DNA of 6,431 nt from an uncultured Clostridia bacterium (lineage in GTDB: Bacteria; Bacillota; Clostridia; Peptostreptococcales; Anaerovoracaceae): assembly GCA_946402595.1 (NCBI GenBank), contig CAMIWY010000085.1:1-6431 (forward strand). The letters run 5' to 3'. Under the pieces are notes generated by a model that made no database searches, was not told where the DNA came from, and saw only the letters and a program-made list of their open reading frames with translations. The translations under genes were made by a program, and so were the position numbers. Positions 4,849 to 6,431 of the stretch are shown piece by piece (the stretch's first letter is position 1; the number at the start of each line of letters is the position of its first letter).

Positions 4849-5328
4849 CTAGTCCTCTACTCTGATGCTCTTCATTCTCTGATCTACGAGAGGCTTGTCC
4901 ATTCTGTTTCTCCTGCTCATTACGATCTTATCTGCAACCTCCATTCCCTCTGTAACTCTTCCGAACGAAGCATACTGTCCGTCCAGATGAGGAGATGTTG
5001 TTGTCATGATGAAGAACTGTGATCCGCCTGAGTTAGGGTTCATCGCTCTTGCCATGGAGAGAACGCCTCTCTCATGCTTCAGATCATTTTTGAATCCGTT
5101 GGCTGTGAACTCTCCCGGAATAGTGTATCCCGGGCCGCCCATGCCTGTTCCCTCAGGACATCCGCCCTGGATCATGAATCCCGGAATGACTCTGTGGAAG
5201 ATAAGGCCGTCATAGAATCCGCTGTTGGCGAGCTTCTCAAAATTCTCAACAGTCTTAGGTGCGATATCTTCATAGAGTTCGCCCTTCATGATGCCGCCGT
5301 CTTCCATCTCGATAGTAAACTTCTTCAT
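4849..5328 (-). CDS. ppiB: Cyclophilin-type peptidyl-prolyl cis-trans isomerase
   Basis: A 159-residue single-domain cyclophilin that catalyses proline isomerisation during protein folding. The core signature FHRVIPGFMIQGG (residues 44-56) contains the catalytic arginine Arg46, equivalent to Arg55 of human cyclophilin A. GMGGPGY, GVLSMARA, NSGGSQFFI and HLDGQYASFGRV follow in the family order. There is no signal peptide or lipobox, so it is cytoplasmic. It is near full length for compact bacterial cyclophilins. GGAGG lies 10 nt upstream of the ATG, and a second AAAGGA almost touches it. It sits downstream of the ABC permease on the same strand, separated by a long inverted repeat, and converges on the repressor gene. 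The symbol is the common name for bacterial cytoplasmic cyclophilins and is not proof of orthology. Confidence 0.96.
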   Translation of the reverse strand: MKKFTIEMEDGGIMKGELYEDIAPKTVENFEKLANSGFYDGLIFHRVIPGFMIQGGCPEGTGMGGPGYTIPGEFTANGFKNDLKHERGVLSMARAMNPNSGGSQFFIMTTTSPHLDGQYASFGRVTEGMEVADKIVMSRRNRMDKPLVDQRMKSIRVED

Positions 5329-5351
5329 ATCCTTTATTCCTCCGTTGTTAT

Positions 5352-5369
5352 TTTATAAGCATTTATAAA
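5352..5369 (-). promoter_or_regulatory. AT-rich -10-like elements ahead of the cyclophilin gene
   Basis: On the minus strand, TATAAA occurs at 5367-5362 and again at 5357-5352, shortly before the cyclophilin ribosome site. No convincing -35 lies at the right distance; CTGACT (5383-5378) is 20 bp from the second box and falls inside an arm of the neighbouring inverted repeat. It may be a weak promoter for the isomerase gene. Confidence 0.3.
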
Positions 5370-5472
5370 GCGCGCGCAGTCAGATCCCTGCTGCTCGCGT
5401 CCTCGGAAGCACAGCATTCTTTGCAGGTGCTCCCTGCGGATTACTCCCATCAGGGACTGTCTGTGCGCGCTT
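5368..5472. repeat. Long GC-rich imperfect inverted repeat, candidate structured RNA or palindromic element
   Basis: Arms of 23 nt (5368-5390) and 22 nt (5451-5472) pair along almost their whole length. They share the blocks AAGCGCGC, CAG, CAG and TCCCTG when one is reverse-complemented, with two mismatches and one bulged base. The 60-nt interior also folds: AGCAC (5409-5413) with GTGCT (5427-5431), GCA with TGC inside it, and GTCC with GGAT outside it. The whole is a rod of about 105 nt with one central asymmetric loop. It starts 12 bp after the permease stop and ends before the cyclophilin ribosome site. It lacks a proper U-tract in either direction. It could be a 3'-end structure, a leader element, a small RNA or a dispersed palindromic repeat. 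Confidence 0.6.
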
Positions 5473-5484
5473 CCGTATGAACTA

Positions 5485-6431
5485 CTACTCAACTGACTTA
5501 AGAGACTCTGTCATGGATACGTTACGGAGTCTCCTCTGCATCGCCAGATTGACAAATGCCGCAAAGGCGAATGTCAGTGCCACCGCTGTCAGTATGTTCA
5601 GGTTGGTGACTCTCGGCTCGAAGTATATCATTTTGACCACTATGTTGTCGATAACAAAGGCGAGAAGCCACTTCCCGAGCGGTATCCCGACTACAGCCGC
5701 TATAGCCGTCAGGAACAGGTTCTCGCGGAAGACATACTGGGAGACTTCGAGCTGGTTGAATCCCAGAACCTTGATTGTGGCGATCTCCCTGATCCTCTCA
5801 GTAATGTTTATGTTGGTAAGATTGTAGAGTACGATGAAAGCAAGCAGCGCAGCGGAGAGTATGACCACGTACACGACCAGATCCAGGCTCTCCATCATTT
5901 TGGCAACGCTGTCCTTTACATCCATCGTGACCGAAACAGCTGCAGTGTGCTCATAGTTGGCTGCCTCGGTTGACTTCGCCCTGATCTCTTCATCGGACAT
6001 AACCTCTTTATCATCCGCCTGTCCGGATACCGCTGCGGCCTGTCCGCCCTTAAGCTGTACAAGTGCAGTCTTTATTTCCGCCTTTTTGCCGAAAGCTTTT
6101 TCATACGTATCCATGCTCATGTAGACAGAGTCATAGACATAATTGTCGCTTACGCCGGATACAGTAAACTCCGCTTCCCTGAAGCCGTCCCTTATCTTTA
6201 TCGTGTCACCGGTATTTATGCCGTAGTCATGGTTTATCTTCTTCACAATGACTACTTCTCCGTCTCCCGGGAACTGTACAGGCTCGCTGCCCGCATGCAG
6301 GTCTATGAACCTGCCGAATTCTCCCGGATCGGCAGCGGTGCAGCTTACGTCAAACGACGTACTTCCGCTTTCAACGCTGACCTCAGCCTGGTGCATGAAG
6401 AACACCTCATCAGGGCTGACATCCGCTTCTT
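5485..6431 (-). CDS. ABC transporter permease with C-terminal FtsX-like domain (partial, 5' end outside the window)
   Basis: The reading frame is open to the right edge, so only the last 314 or so residues are visible. A GTG at 6405 is not a credible start because the frame continues upstream through EADVSPDE. An extracytoplasmic portion (including GDTIKIRDGFREAEFTVSG) comes first. The FtsX-type core follows: a first helix (DLVVYVVILSAALLAFIVLY), the cytoplasmic coupling segment NITERIREIATIKVLGF, two further helices (about 5660-5740 and 5530-5600) and a basic tail ending TESLKSVE. Such domains belong to MacB/FtsX-type exporters, often large two-repeat permeases in Bacillota working with a separate ATPase. 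The cargo is unknown; the ATPase gene is not in the window. Confidence 0.92.
   Translation of the reverse strand, partial: EADVSPDEVFFMHQAEVSVESGSTSFDVSCTAADPGEFGRFIDLHAGSEPVQFPGDGEVVIVKKINHDYGINTGDTIKIRDGFREAEFTVSGVSDNYVYDSVYMSMDTYEKAFGKKAEIKTALVQLKGGQAAAVSGQADDKEVMSDEEIRAKSTEAANYEHTAAVSVTMDVKDSVAKMMESLDLVVYVVILSAALLAFIVLYNLTNINITERIREIATIKVLGFNQLEVSQYVFRENLFLTAIAAVVGIPLGKWLLAFVIDNIVVKMIYFEPRVTNLNILTAVALTFAFAAFVNLAMQRRLRNVSMTESLKSVE

Noticed and set aside
5368..5472. SRP (4.5S) RNA or 6S RNA, suggested by length, rod shape and a CGGAAG string
   Set aside because: The CGGAAG is not closed by the conserved SRP domain IV stem and its asymmetric loop motifs, and the element is much shorter than typical 6S RNA. 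The covariance models that would settle this cannot be run here.

Overview
The window looks like chromosomal DNA of a member of the Bacillota, probably a clostridial anaerobe. This is inferred from the protein families (VUT-type transporter, GabR-like MocR regulator, XRE/S24-type repressor, large FtsX-type ABC permease), strong Shine-Dalgarno sites and short AT-rich control regions between genes of moderate GC. No genus can be named from the sequence. There is no tRNA, rRNA, CRISPR array, transposase or phage structural gene.

Layout: six protein genes, five on the minus strand. From right to left: (1) the 3' part of an FtsX-domain ABC permease, cut by the right edge; (2) a cytoplasmic cyclophilin-type prolyl isomerase, separated from (1) by a long GC-rich inverted repeat; (3) the only plus-strand gene, a 230-residue XRE/S24-like repressor, facing the cyclophilin across a shared two-way hairpin terminator; (4) a 350-bp AT-rich divergent control region with two operator-like palindromes 63 bp apart, several promoters and a two-hairpin leader; (5) a two-gene minus operon of a VUT/YhhQ-type (queuosine-precursor-like) transporter and a short-chain dehydrogenase, closed by a T6 hairpin terminator; (6) a second two-gene minus operon of a MocR/GabR-type regulator and a NUDIX hydrolase with a 2-bp gap, followed by two back-to-back hairpins at the left edge.

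The most interesting points concern regulation. Both transcription factors carry enzyme-derived sensor domains that have lost their key catalytic residues. The MocR protein has Ser309 where the PLP-binding lysine is expected. The S24-like repressor has Gly137 and Arg174 where the Ser/Lys dyad is expected, and no Ala-Gly cleavage site in the linker. The MocR-NUDIX promoter (TTGACC, 18 bp, TATAAT) starts transcription almost exactly at the perfect hairpin that also terminates the upstream operon, so one palindrome could act as terminator, 5' hairpin and operator. The transporter transcript has a two-hairpin leader worth testing as a preQ1-type riboswitch, although I could not match it to a known class. 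None of this amounts to a proven new system.
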